Shown here: in pieces, positions 1 through 9,000 of the stretch
Layout: every line of letters begins with the position of its first letter
How positions within the stretch are numbered: the stretch's first letter is position 1
Assembly (NCBI RefSeq): GCF_039545455.1
Contig: NZ_CP154467.1
Coordinates: 62,001-126,000, forward strand
Source of the DNA: Brucella sp. BE17
Lineage (GTDB): Bacteria; Pseudomonadota; Alphaproteobacteria; Rhizobiales; Rhizobiaceae
Reading direction: 5' to 3'
Length of the DNA stretch: 64,000 nt
Made by a program: the position numbers and the translations under genes
Notes under the pieces: model-generated
What the model was told of the DNA's origin: nothing
The model's input: only the letters and a program-made list of their open reading frames with translations
Database searches by the model: none

Positions 1-423
1 GTGACGCTGCCGTTGGAGCTTTCGCAGGCGGCGGGAGCCCGGACTTTTACAACTGACCCGACAGTTATTTTCAATGCCATTCGCAAGGCGAATGGACTGT
101 CTCCGATGGCAACGGACACGCGGTTGGAACAGGCAGCACTTTATCAGGCGCGGCGCATGGCAAGTTTTGGAAAGATCGGTCACAGTGTCGGCTGGGGCAA
201 TGGTTTTGTGGCGCGGCTGCGCAAGGCGGGCATCCGGGGACCAGCTGCGGAAAACGTTGCTGCCGGGCAACCGGATACACAAGCCGTTTTCGATGCGTGG
301 ATGAAGTCGCCAGGCCACCGCAAGAATATGCTCGACCCGACGTTTGGTCATTACGGCCTTGCGTGGGCAACGCCCGAAGACAAGTCGAGGCGCATATACT
401 GGGCGATGATGCTGGGGCGTTGA
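1..423 (+). CDS. CAP/SCP-domain protein, 5' end cut by window
   Basis: The visible 140 residues form a bacterial CAP (SCP/PR1-like) domain: an N-terminal helix with NAIRKANGL, then ARRMASFGKIGHSVG, the AENVAAG segment and the SPGHRKNML motif near residues 104-112, ending in a WAMMLGR strand. Bacterial CAP proteins are usually exported or lipid-anchored, and their biochemical role is mostly unknown. No signal peptide or lipobox is visible, because the reading frame is open to the first base. The GTG at position 1 is probably internal and the true start lies outside the window. The family assignment is firm; the function is not known. Confidence 0.8.
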   Translation: MTLPLELSQAAGARTFTTDPTVIFNAIRKANGLSPMATDTRLEQAALYQARRMASFGKIGHSVGWGNGFVARLRKAGIRGPAAENVAAGQPDTQAVFDAWMKSPGHRKNMLDPTFGHYGLAWATPEDKSRRIYWAMMLGR

Positions 424-426
424 ATT

Positions 427-813
427 TTAAAGCTGCTGCGCGATGGCTGTTTTGTCGATGATTGACCATACTTTGCGAATGCGTCTATTGGAAAATTCAT
501 AGAAGACATTTTCAGAGAATTTCACCCGTTTGCCATTGATCGGCAGGTCGAACAGCATGCCTTTGGGCGTGCAATCAAACAGCAGTCGGCTTGCAACACG
601 CGGCGGATCGGACACCAGAAGGTCGACCTTGAAATTGAGATCGGGAATGGCGCGAAAATCGCTTTGCAGCATTTTGCGATAGCCGCTCAGACCGAAAGCA
701 TTTCCGTTGTGCTCGACTTCATCATGAACGAACTGGTGAAGTCGTTCCCAGTCCTGCCGGTTGAGACATTCGATATAGCGGCGATAAAGATCGGATAATT
801 GGTCTCGTGTCAT
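427..813 (-). CDS. SnoaL-like/NTF2-fold protein (possible ester cyclase)
   Basis: A 128-residue protein starting MTRDQLSDLY. I chose this start because the open frame further upstream would run into the TetR gene. The pattern YIECLNRQDWERLHQFVHDE, then a GYRKML helix, FRAIPDL and a final KVWSIIDK strand is typical of SnoaL-like NTF2-fold proteins of about 130 residues (polyketide cyclase or ester cyclase type). It lies 50 bases downstream of the TetR gene on the same strand, so the two are likely co-transcribed and under TetR autoregulation. The substrate cannot be told; such folds also occur as non-catalytic ligand binders. Confidence 0.7.
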   Translation of the reverse strand: MTRDQLSDLYRRYIECLNRQDWERLHQFVHDEVEHNGNAFGLSGYRKMLQSDFRAIPDLNFKVDLLVSDPPRVASRLLFDCTPKGMLFDLPINGKRVKFSENVFYEFSNRRIRKVWSIIDKTAIAQQL

Positions 814-862
814 AGGACAATGGTACGGATTTTCTGGCTCAGTGCAACTTGCTTGATGGCGG

Positions 863-1456
863 CTATTTTTCCGCCAAAAGACCTGATGCAAGGTGTCGGA
901 ACACATCGATAGATTTTTTAAGCGCTGATTTGGGATCGTCGCTTGCAGCCACCCAAAGCGCTGCATCGAAGGCAGCCCCACTCAAAAGCCGTGCGGCAGC
1001 GTCTATATCAAGGGTTTTCAGCACCCCTTGTGCAATCAGACCTGCTACGGCTTCACGGGTCATTTCAAGACAGGCATTCTGGCTCGGCCATTGCGAAGGG
1101 TCGCCCAAAAAGGCCGGACCGTCTAGCAGAACAATGCGCTGCACTTCCGGTTCCAGTGCCATCTCGATATAGACCGCTGCTTCCGTCATCAAGGCTTCCC
1201 ACGGATCCGCTTTAAGCGCGGCAGCCTTTCTTGCATGTGTTGCCATCTCGCCGTCGATCTGCGCTACGACTGCGGCAAGCAAGCCCTTCTTGTCACCGAA
1301 ATTGTGGTAGAGGGCGCCACGCGTCAGCCCCGCTTCAGCTGTTAACTCATCCATCGAGGATGCGGCAAAGCCTTTGTCTGCAAAAGCTTTTCTAGCTGCC
1401 GCCAGCAGGAATCGCCGGTTTTCCTGCATGGTTTGAGCGCGGGGTTTCGGGGGCAT
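863..1456 (-). CDS. TetR/AcrR-family transcriptional regulator
   Basis: A 197-residue protein with an N-terminal TetR helix-turn-helix. Residues about 14-60 read LLAAARKAFADKGFAASSMD, then EAGLTRGALYHNFGDKKGLL, the canonical recognition helix. The C-terminal half is a divergent ligand-binding domain. It is divergent from a RidA-family gene, and the 108-base gap between their start codons holds two palindromes that fit a TetR operator. The SnoaL-like gene follows in the same direction. Likely a repressor of itself and of the divergent gene; the inducer is unknown. Confidence 0.9.
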   Translation of the reverse strand: MPPKPRAQTMQENRRFLLAAARKAFADKGFAASSMDELTAEAGLTRGALYHNFGDKKGLLAAVVAQIDGEMATHARKAAALKADPWEALMTEAAVYIEMALEPEVQRIVLLDGPAFLGDPSQWPSQNACLEMTREAVAGLIAQGVLKTLDIDAAARLLSGAAFDAALWVAASDDPKSALKKSIDVFRHLASGLLAEK

Positions 1457-1472
1457 GAACCTCTTCCCATTG

Positions 1473-1513
1473 ACATACGCAGCGTATGTGAATTAAACAT
1501 ACGCTACGTATAT
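1473..1513. promoter_or_regulatory. Double palindromic operator, TetR/RidA divergent promoter
   Basis: A perfect palindrome, ACATACGC-A-GCGTATGT (1473-1489), is followed by a second copy with mismatches, ACATACGC-T-ACGTATAT (1497-1513). The centres are 24 bases apart. The pair lies between the divergent tetR-type and ridA-type start codons, 17 bases from the regulator start. Size, symmetry and location match TetR-family operators, which are often bound by two dimers. Binding by the adjacent TetR is inferred. Confidence 0.75.
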
Positions 1514-1564
1514 CAAATTTGTAACAGGCCCGCAAAGCCGAAAAACTCTAAGAAAGGATACATC

Positions 1565-1957
1565 ATGACACGTGAGGCCGTATTCCCACCCAATCGGCAC
1601 GCGCTTTACGAACAGCATGGCTATTCCGCAGCCGTTCGCTCTGGCGATCTGCTGTTCGTTTCAGGGCAGGTTGGTAGCCGAGAAGACGGTTCGCCCGAGC
1701 CGGATTTTGCCGCACAGGTCGAACTGGCCTTCGCCAATCTGCGCAACGTGTTGGCCGCCGCCGATTGCACCTTTGATGACATTGTCGATGTGACGACGTT
1801 CCACACAGATCCTGAGAAGCAATTCCCAGCGATCATGGACGTGAAAAGCCGTGTATTCGCTGAAAAACCCTATCCGAACTGGACGGCTGTCGGCGTCAAC
1901 TGGCTTGCCGGTTTTGATTTCGAAATCAAGGTCATTGCGCGCATTCCCGCGCATTGA
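1565..1957 (+). CDS. RidA/YjgF/UK114-family protein
   Basis: A 130-residue protein of the RidA superfamily: YSAAVRSGDLLFVSGQVG near the N terminus, a central helix AQVELAFANLRNVLAAAD, the VVDVTTFHTD-like segment and the terminal EIKVIARIP strand with the conserved arginine. RidA enzymes hydrolyse reactive enamine/imine intermediates; other subfamilies act in specific catabolic routes. The ATG at 1565 is preceded by AAGAAAGGA at good spacing; the longer upstream frame would cross the operator. Control by the divergent TetR regulator suggests an inducible stress or catabolic role rather than housekeeping RidA. Confidence 0.85.
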   Translation: MTREAVFPPNRHALYEQHGYSAAVRSGDLLFVSGQVGSREDGSPEPDFAAQVELAFANLRNVLAAADCTFDDIVDVTTFHTDPEKQFPAIMDVKSRVFAEKPYPNWTAVGVNWLAGFDFEIKVIARIPAH

Positions 1958-1966
1958 GCGACAAAA

Positions 1967-2003
1967 AGCATCCCGAAAAGCGCGAAACGGTTTTCGGAAT
2001 GCT
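1967..2003. repeat. Hairpin-forming intergenic palindrome
   Basis: AGCATCCCGAAAA (1967-1979) pairs with TTTTCGGAATGCT (1991-2003) with one mismatch around an 11-base loop. It resembles the short palindromes with a CGAAAA...TTTTCGG core that are scattered in rhizobial and Brucella intergenic regions. It lies between the convergent ridA-type gene and pyrD and could act as a terminator or mRNA stabiliser for either. Confidence 0.6.
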
Positions 2004-2026
2004 GTCTCAACAAAAAACGTTTTGTA

Positions 2027-3118
2027 TCAGTTGGAAAGTGCGCGCGATGCCCAGTCCTTGGTGTCGCGGTCGCGCAGTTCTGCGATGGAAGCAACCCCTT
2101 CGCGCTTTACTGCTTCAGACAGTCCGCGCAGGATGTCGCCGGCAAGGCCGGGGCCGCGATAGATCATACCAGTATAAAGCTGCACAAGATCGGCACCTGC
2201 CCTGATTTTGGTCAGGGCAGTGTCAGTGCTGTCAATCCCACCCGCGCCGATCAGTGGCATGTCAGCCCCGACGCGTTCGCGCATACGCGCCAGAACGACC
2301 GTCGAGCGCTCGAACAACGGCGTGCCGGACAGGCCGCCCGTTTCCTCCTGGTGCTTCGGACTTTTAAGCCCGGCACGCGAAAGCGTCGTATTGGACACAA
2401 TGATACCGTCAAGTTTCTGTGCGACGGCTTCGGCTGCGATATCATCGAGCTCGTCATCGTCCAGATCAGGCGCGATCTTCAGAAACACCGGGCGTTTGAG
2501 TGTGCATTTGCCGCCTTCCTCATGATGCGCTTCACGAATTCGGCTTAAAAGTTCGCGTAAGGATTCACGTGCTTGAAGGTTTCTGAGGCCCGGCGTATTG
2601 GGCGAGGAAACATTGACGGTAAAATAGCGTGCAAGCTGGTAGAACTTGCGAATACCCGCTACGTAATCGGCAACGCGATCCTCGCTATCCTTGTTGGCAC
2701 CGATATTTATACCGACAATACCGCTGGTTGCGCGATTGGACAGGCGCTTGAAAACCGCTTCATGCCCTTCATTGTTGAAGCCGAGCCGGTTGATAACCGC
2801 ATTGTCTTCCACGAGCCGGAAAACACGCGGGCGTGGATTGCCGCTTTGCGGGCGCGGCGTGACGGTGCCGACTTCCGTGAAGCCGAAGCCGAGTTTCAAA
2901 ACCGCATCGGGTACTTCGCCATTCTTGTCGTAACCGGCAGCCATGCCGAGCGGATTGGGAAATTTGAGCCCTGCCACTTTCAGACAGAGCGCGGGATCGG
3001 TGGGCGCGCTGCTGCTGAGAAGGCCGGTTTTAAGGCCAGCAATGGAAAGCCCGTGTGCCTGTTCGGCATCAAGTGCGAACAGGGCACTGCGCCCGAGAGT
3101 TTCAAACAATGCGCTCAT
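2027..3118 (-). CDS. pyrD: Dihydroorotate dehydrogenase (quinone), class 2
   Basis: A 363-residue, full-length class 2 enzyme that oxidises dihydroorotate to orotate in pyrimidine synthesis and passes electrons to membrane quinone. Visible features are the N-terminal amphipathic helix (LFALDAEQAHGLSIAGLK), FPNPLGMAAGYDKNGE for FMN binding, GNPRPRVFRL, the class 2 catalytic-serine segment NVSSPNTPGLRNLQ, KIAPDL, IVSNTT and the phosphate-binding GAGGIDSTDTALTKIRAGA. The start codon overlaps the stop of the upstream DUF952 gene by four bases, indicating translational coupling. Confidence 0.96.
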   Translation of the reverse strand: MSALFETLGRSALFALDAEQAHGLSIAGLKTGLLSSSAPTDPALCLKVAGLKFPNPLGMAAGYDKNGEVPDAVLKLGFGFTEVGTVTPRPQSGNPRPRVFRLVEDNAVINRLGFNNEGHEAVFKRLSNRATSGIVGINIGANKDSEDRVADYVAGIRKFYQLARYFTVNVSSPNTPGLRNLQARESLRELLSRIREAHHEEGGKCTLKRPVFLKIAPDLDDDELDDIAAEAVAQKLDGIIVSNTTLSRAGLKSPKHQEETGGLSGTPLFERSTVVLARMRERVGADMPLIGAGGIDSTDTALTKIRAGADLVQLYTGMIYRGPGLAGDILRGLSEAVKREGVASIAELRDRDTKDWASRALSN

Positions 3119-3468
3119 TGGTCTTTAAGCTCCGGGAAAATATGCAGACCATCGTCGCCAAGGGCCAAAGGCGCGACATGGACGACAGCAGAAAGCGGCA
3201 GGTCGGCATAAAGATGCGGGAAGAGCGCCCCGCCGCGCGAGACTTCGAATTTAAGATCGGGCGCGAGGCTGGCAGTATTCACCTGCACAAGCAGGAGATC
3301 GCTTTCGCCTGCGAAATGTTTCGCGGCGGTTTCGCGAACCTGTTCGGCCATGGAAAAATGGATATAGCCATCGGCGAGATCAATTGGTGCGCCCGTAAAG
3401 CTTCCGCTTTTCTGCGCGTGTGCCCAGAGGTCGCGCGGAACGATCTTATAGATGATCTTGTTGCTCAT
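3115..3468 (-). CDS. DUF952 family protein
   Basis: A 117-residue protein of the DUF952 family. It starts IIYKIVPRDLWAHAQKSGSFTGAPIDLADGYIHFS, which carries the characteristic DGYIHFS segment, and continues with LLVQV, SRGGALFPHLYADLPL and VVHVAPL. These small proteins have an ADP-ribosyltransferase-like fold in published structures of relatives, but no function is established. It overlaps pyrD by four bases (ATGA) and forms a two-gene operon with it, an arrangement I recall as common in this order. Confidence 0.85.
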   Translation of the reverse strand: MSNKIIYKIVPRDLWAHAQKSGSFTGAPIDLADGYIHFSMAEQVRETAAKHFAGESDLLLVQVNTASLAPDLKFEVSRGGALFPHLYADLPLSAVVHVAPLALGDDGLHIFPELKDQ

Positions 3469-3570
3469 GGCTGCTCTCTAAACCGAATTTATCAGGAATC
3501 AAAGCCGTTCGTTCGATTTTCGTCGCAAAGATGCCATATAGTGAGTACGAAGCAACAGGAGACTGGGAAT

Positions 3571-4026
3571 ATGGCGAGCAAGAATCCCCCGAAATTCGGC
3601 CTCATGGCGGGCGGAATGCTGCTGGTTGCATTGAGCTGGACAACGGGCGCAGGTGCTCAGGAAAATGGCCGTTATCGCCTTGAAGGTACGGAAAACGGCT
3701 ATGTGCGTCTGGATACGCGCACTGGCGCAATCTCTGTGTGCACCGAGCAGCAGGCACAGCTTGTCTGCAAGATGGCGACCGAAGACCGTGAGGCGTATGA
3801 AAACGACATCGCAGCTTTGCAGGACCGGGTTAAAAAACTCGAAGAAAACGTGACGGATCTGCAAAAGGGTGGCAGCGCATCAAAATCCGACCTTCCGAGC
3901 GAACAGGAATTCGAGCAATCCATGAGTTATATGGAGCGTTTCATGCGCCGCTTCATGGATATAGCAAAAAGCTTTGATGATAAGCCAGCAAAGCCCGATG
4001 AAGGGGCTGTGCCGGGTCGGATGTAG
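3571..4026 (+). CDS. Exported coiled-coil hypothetical protein
   Basis: A 151-residue protein starting MASKNPPKFGLMAGG. The start is supported by AGGAG ten bases upstream; an in-frame GTG at 3541 is the alternative. A hydrophobic stretch followed by TTGAGAQENG looks like a Sec signal peptide with cleavage after AGAQ. The mature part begins GRYRLEGTENGYVRLDTRTGAISVC, a short beta-rich domain with two cysteines, followed by a predicted coiled coil (DIAALQDRVKKLEENVTDLQ) and a methionine-rich helix MSYMERFMRRFMD. I recognise it as a conserved rhizobial-type periplasmic hypothetical; no function can be assigned. Confidence 0.75.
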   Translation: MASKNPPKFGLMAGGMLLVALSWTTGAGAQENGRYRLEGTENGYVRLDTRTGAISVCTEQQAQLVCKMATEDREAYENDIAALQDRVKKLEENVTDLQKGGSASKSDLPSEQEFEQSMSYMERFMRRFMDIAKSFDDKPAKPDEGAVPGRM

Positions 4027-4033
4027 GTCAGCC

Positions 4034-4059
4034 TAAAAAAGCACCAATCAGTGCCTTTT
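4034..4059. terminator. Possible bidirectional terminator
   Basis: An A-run, GCAC-CAATCA-GTGC and a CTTTT run lie in the 35-base gap between two convergent genes. The GC stem is only four pairs, with a bulge before the A/T pairs, so strength is doubtful. The position and the flanking A and T tracts suggest it ends transcription from either side. Confidence 0.45.
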
Positions 4060-4061
4060 CA

Positions 4062-5012
4062 TCAGGAAGCAAACCGTTTCGTGGCCTCGATCAGTTCATG
4101 CGTGATGCCGGGTTCGGTGACGGCATGGCCTGCATCCTCGACGATTTTGAGATCGGCTTCCGGCCATAATTTCTTCAATTGCCAGGCATTGATAAGCGGT
4201 GTGCAGACATCATAGCGGCCATGCACGATCACGCCCGGAATATGGCGGATGCGCTCGACGTTGCGTAAAAGCTGGTCGTCGCTTTCCAGAAAACCACGAT
4301 TCTGGAAATAGTGGCATTCGATACGCGCAAAAGCGATGGCGTATTGATCCTCGCCGAAGGCCGCGACGCGTGCCGGATCGGGAAGCAGCGAAATGACCGA
4401 ACCTTCCCATTGCGCCCAGAGCCTTGCAGCTTCGATCTGCACCTGTGGATCGGGATCGGTCAGGCGCTTGTAATAGGCGCTCACCATGTCGCCACGCTCA
4501 GCTTCGGGAATATGGTTTTGATAGGCTTCGAAATGGTCGGGAAAAAGAATGCTGGCGCCATTGGTATAAAGCCAGTCGATCTCGAAGCGACGCAACATGA
4601 AGATACCGCGAAGGACAAGTTCCGACACATGATCGGGATGGGTCTGCGCATAAGCTAGGCCAAGCGTCGATCCCCATGATCCGCCGAAGACCTGCCATTT
4701 TTCAATGCCGAGATGGGTACGGATCTGCTCCATGTCGGACACGAGATCCCAGGTTGTGTTTTCGCGCAATTCTGCATGGGGCGTAGAGTGGCCACATCCG
4801 CGCTGGTCAAACAAGATGATCCGATAATGGGCTGGATCGTGCAGGCGGCGCATGGCAGGCGTTATGCCACCACCGGGTCCGCCATGGATCATAATGACAG
4901 GTTTTCCCTCCGGATTGCCACATTGCTCGACATGAATGCGATGCAACGGTGAGACCTGCAACATTTCCTGCTCGAAAGGTTCGATCTCGGGATAGAGCGT
5001 ATTGCGTGTCAT
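4062..5012 (-). CDS. pip: Prolyl aminopeptidase
   Basis: A 316-residue alpha/beta-hydrolase (peptidase family S33) that removes N-terminal proline from peptides in the cytoplasm. Diagnostic segments are the oxyanion-hole motif HGGPGGG (residues 44-50), DQRGCGHS, the nucleophile elbow GGSWGST with Ser112, the LRGIFMLR lid segment, the acid in HGRYDVCTPL and the histidine in DAGHAVTEPG. Length and motif order match bacterial monomeric prolyl iminopeptidases. It is a stand-alone gene, convergent with the small exported protein and divergent from the response regulator. Confidence 0.95.
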   Translation of the reverse strand: MTRNTLYPEIEPFEQEMLQVSPLHRIHVEQCGNPEGKPVIMIHGGPGGGITPAMRRLHDPAHYRIILFDQRGCGHSTPHAELRENTTWDLVSDMEQIRTHLGIEKWQVFGGSWGSTLGLAYAQTHPDHVSELVLRGIFMLRRFEIDWLYTNGASILFPDHFEAYQNHIPEAERGDMVSAYYKRLTDPDPQVQIEAARLWAQWEGSVISLLPDPARVAAFGEDQYAIAFARIECHYFQNRGFLESDDQLLRNVERIRHIPGVIVHGRYDVCTPLINAWQLKKLWPEADLKIVEDAGHAVTEPGITHELIEATKRFAS

Positions 5013-5216
5013 CAGTGCCTTCCTGAACCCGTCTGTTGAAATATTTTCCTCAATTCAGATGTTAAATTCTACCCTACAATGCGGCCACATGGCGGCAAGA
5101 AGAAATGTGAAAAAATATTGCGAGCATTATTTTTCTTTGCCCGGCGGCAAAATCAGCCTAAACAGTATGGGTATGCACCGCACGGGGAGGAACCACGAGA
5201 ATGGCGCGCGAGGCAC

Positions 5217-5858
5217 ATGCATTTCATTATTGCTGACGATCATCCGCTGTTTCGCGGGGCATTGCGTCAGGCCTTGTCGGGGCAGGCGGGAGACGTTGAA
5301 ATCGTGGAAGTCGGCGATTTCGATTCGGTCAAAAAGCTTGTTGCAGAACGCGACGATATCGATCTTCTGCTGCTCGATCTCACAATGCCCGGCGGGACAG
5401 GGCTGTCGGGTCTTGTGGCGCTGAAAGCTTTGCAACCCGCGCTTCCGGTTGTCATCGTGTCTGCCACAGACGATGCGGCAACCATTCACCACGCAGTGCA
5501 ACTGGGTGCTTCCGGGTTTATCTCCAAGTCGGCAGGCATGGAAACAATCAGCGACGCCGTGCGTGCCGTGCTGGCGGGTGATATCTGGATACCTGCAGAT
5601 GTTGACGTCGATCATCCGCGCGACCCGGAGATAGAGGCATTGATTGGGCGGCTGAGAACACTGACGCCGCAGCAGACCCGCGTTCTGACCATGCTGGCGG
5701 AGGGCCTTCTCAACAAGCAGATCGCCTATGAGCTCCATGTGTCGGAGGCAACCGTCAAGGCGCATGTGTCTGCTGTTTTGCAGAAACTCAGCGTCGATAG
5801 TCGTACGCAGGCGGTAATCATGCTGTCGCGTATCGGTAGCGAGGCATTTGCGGACTAG
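5217..5858 (+). CDS. Two-component response regulator, LuxR/NarL type
   Basis: A 213-residue regulator: receiver domain from the start (IIADDHPLFRGALRQAL) with phospho-acceptor Asp54 in LLLLDLTMPGG, the SATDD switch and KSAG near the receiver end, then a NarL/LuxR helix-turn-helix (LTPQQTRVLTMLAEGLLNKQ, VSEATVKAHVSAVLQKL). The start MHFIIADD fits the family; the open frame upstream is longer but has no receiver homology. It is convergent with the giant hybrid kinase, suggesting the two form one signalling pathway. Its TAG stop lies inside an inverted repeat. Confidence 0.9.
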   Translation: MHFIIADDHPLFRGALRQALSGQAGDVEIVEVGDFDSVKKLVAERDDIDLLLLDLTMPGGTGLSGLVALKALQPALPVVIVSATDDAATIHHAVQLGASGFISKSAGMETISDAVRAVLAGDIWIPADVDVDHPRDPEIEALIGRLRTLTPQQTRVLTMLAEGLLNKQIAYELHVSEATVKAHVSAVLQKLSVDSRTQAVIMLSRIGSEAFAD

Positions 5859-5931
5859 TGTGGTGGATTTGAAGTTCCTATCATTGCCATGGCATCCTCG
5901 TTTAGGAACTTCAAATCCGTAAACCACACTA
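5856..5931. repeat. Imperfect inverted repeat element 1
   Basis: The left arm 5856-5880 (TAGTGTGGT then GGATTTGAAGTTCCTA) pairs with the right arm 5903-5931, which carries four extra bases; the loop is 22 bases. The outer end TAGTGTGGT includes the stop codon of the response regulator. It looks like a mobile palindromic intergenic element of the kind found in Brucella and Ochrobactrum, and would form a strong hairpin in either transcript. Confidence 0.75.
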
Positions 5932-5946
5932 GATTCAATAATTTGA

Positions 5947-6020
5947 GAGTGTGGCTTTGAATCTGAAATTCGATCAAAGCCCTGCTCCAAAGTGATCCGA
6001 ATTTCAGATTTGCCACACTC
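5947..6020. repeat. Imperfect inverted repeat element 2
   Basis: GAGTGTGGC...AATCTGAAATTCG (5947-5972) pairs with 5998-6020 around a 25-base loop; three bases are bulged in the left arm. Its ends (GAGTGTGGC) resemble those of the neighbouring element (TAGTGTGGT), so the two are probably related insertions. It lies just past the stop codon of the hybrid kinase and may help end transcription. Confidence 0.75.
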
Positions 6021-6029
6021 GTTCGGAAC

Positions 6030-9000
6030 TTATTCATCGGCTGCCGCATGACTGTGATACACGTGCGAGAGCAGAGAGCGCAAGGCGGCGGGCCGGAGCG
6101 GTTTGTTCAGAAGCGTGATGCCTTCTTCTGTAGCACGCAGCCGGACCTCTTTGGAACGATCGGCGGTCAGCAGGATGGCGGGGATTTCGCTGCCAAAATG
6201 TTCACGCGCAAAGCCGACCATGTCGAGACCGTTTTCGTGAACGAGATGATAGTCGGCGATAATCACATCGGGCGGCGTTGTGCGGCTGGCGCAGAAGTGT
6301 TTTAGCGCCGCGCCGTTTTGCAATGTGGCGACATGACAGCCCCAGCCGCTGAGAAGCGTCTGCATACCGGTGAGAATATTGGCGTCATTGTCGATGCAGA
6401 GCACATCAAGCCCTGTCAGTTCCAGTGCTGGCTGAAGTCCACGCCGGTTTGTTAATTTCTCCGTAGCCACTGTTTCAAAGCTTGGTGTCATGCTGAGCGT
6501 AAAGCTGGTGCCCTTGCCCGGAACCGAGGCTACGGACAGCGGAAACGATAAAAGCCGCGCAATACGATCAACAATGGAAAGCCCCAGCCCCAACCCCTCC
6601 GCCTCGCGTATTCCTTCATCGAGGCGGGTGAATTCACGGAAAACCAGTTTCAGCTTGTTCTTTGGAATACCGATCCCGGTATCGATAACCTGTAGATCGA
6701 TATGATCGCCGCGCCTGCGCACGCCGAGCAGAATGCCGCCGTTGCGGCTATACTTGATCGAATTTGAAACCAGATTCTGGATCAGGCGGCGCAGCATGTT
6801 GCGGTCCGTCCTGACGACCACACGGGATGGCACCACGCGCAATTCAAGCCCTTTCTTGCGCGCAAGTGGGGTGAAATCAGTGGTGATCTGGTTCATGAGC
6901 TTATCAAGGCGAAACACCGATATGTCGGGTTTGAGCGAACTGGTGTCGAGGCGGGAAATATCGAGAACCATGCCCAAAATCGCCTCTACCGCTTCAAGGG
7001 ACGAATCGATATTGCGCGTGAATTCGCTCATCTGGGAAGCTCCAAGCTTTTCAGACAATGCGGTTGAGTAAAGCCTCGCCGCATTAAGCGGTTGCAGGAT
7101 GTCGTGACCGGCGGCAGCAAGAAAGCGCGTCTTGCCGAGATTGGCTTCTTCGGCATCCGCACGCGCCTTTGCCAGTTCCTGATTGACATGGGTGAGTTCG
7201 GCGGTGCGATCGGCCACGCGCTGCTCCAACATTTCAGCCGCCTTCTGGCGCATCAGGTCGGCTTCGACTTCGGCCGTCACATTTGTATAGGTTGCGACAA
7301 TACCGCCATCGGGCATGGGATTGGACTGGATTTCCAGGACCTTTCCGGTGGTTTTCATCTCCATGCGCCACGGTTTGCGCATGACAGTCAACGAATGCAT
7401 GAAGCTATTGCGGGTACCAAATGTAATATCATTGCGCGCGGTCAGATGCTCAACGATTTCCGACACGGGAATGCCGACCTGCATGACCTCATCTGGTAGG
7501 TCGAACAGGGTGCGGAACTGGCGGTTCCAGAAGGCGAGGCGGAAGTCCTTGTCAAAAACCGTAATGCCCTGTTCCATCTGGTCGAGCGCTATCTGCAAGA
7601 GGTCGCGGTTTTGTTGCAGGGCGGCGGAAGCATCATCGAGCAATTGCCGTGTATCGGCACCCGACGCCTCGTCGCGTTGCAATAAAAGCGATAAAACAAG
7701 TCGGGCAGAGGACGAGCCGACGGCGGTGCCGAGCAATTGTTCGGCATAGCGGATCATCGGCGTGTCGACGGTCATGTTGGGATCGAGGCTGCGCTGTTCG
7801 CGAACCTCGAAACGCACAAAAGCGCGTTCGACGCGCTCGGTTCCCAGATAGCGGGCCATGGTGGCTTTGAGTTCTGCCACCGTTACCGTGGTGCGAAAGC
7901 GCTTAAGGGCCGGTGTTGCAATGAAATGGCGCGGGAGAAATACGCTGGCCTGAATGCGTTCGAGCGGGGTCGAGGCACGTGACAATGACCCCAGTACATA
8001 AAATAACGTATTGGCGGCAAGGCTCCAGATGACACCATTGGTCAGCGGCAGTGCGTTGGTGCCAAACAGTGCTTCAGGACGAAGGGCTGTAAAGCCCAAA
8101 AATCCGTCGCGCAGGATGGCGGCATCTTCAGAGGCCATGGTCGGCAGAAGCAGCGTATAGGCCCAGACGAGAAATCCTGTTGATAGGCCCAGCATTGCGC
8201 CGCGCGCGTTGGCATTGCGCCAGAACAGCCCGCCGAGAAAGGCGGGGACGAATTGCGCAATCGCTGCAAAGGACACGATGCCAATGGATGCAAGGTGGAT
8301 ATTGTCCGAGGTAAAGCGGTAATAAGCAAAGGCCAGCGCCAGAATGACGACGATAGTCGCGCGTCGCGTATTGAGAATGAGACTGGTCAGATCCGGTTGC
8401 TCGGAAGGATGGCGCTTGGCCATGCGCCGGATGAACAGCGGCAGCACGAGATGGTTGGAAATCATGATCGACAGCGCCACGCAGGCGACGATGACCATGG
8501 CTGTGGCCGCCGACAAGCCGCCCAGAAAGGCGATCATGGCCAGCCAGTGCGCATCGGCTGAAAGCGGAAGCGCAAGCACGTAAAGATCGCCGCTGACGCT
8601 GTCTCCCAACGTCATCACGCCAATGAGTGCGATGGGAAACACAAAAATATTGATCAGCACCAGATAAAGCGGAAACAGCCAGGAAGCGGTTTTTAACTCT
8701 TTCTCGCTACGGCTTTCAACCACGGTGACGTGGAACTGGCGCGGCAGCATGATGATGGCCGCAGCACTCAAGGCGGTATGGATGATCCATGTGCCGATAG
8801 AGGTCTGGTAATGAAAAGCCTGCAAAGCTTCAGAGGATTGCGATATGCCGTCGATAAGCTGCGATGGGGCGCCGAACAGAAAAAACGTGCAGGCGATGCC
8901 GACTGTCAGGAACGCGCAAAGTTTGATGACCGATTCAAGCGCAATAGCCAGAATAAGCCCGTTCTGATGCTCGGTGGCATCCGTATGGCGGGTGCCGAAC

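Noticed and set aside
5127-5990. 287-codon minus-strand frame over the response regulator
   Set aside because: The plus-strand frame has an unambiguous receiver and LuxR HTH; the minus frame has no domain and runs through the hairpin repeats.
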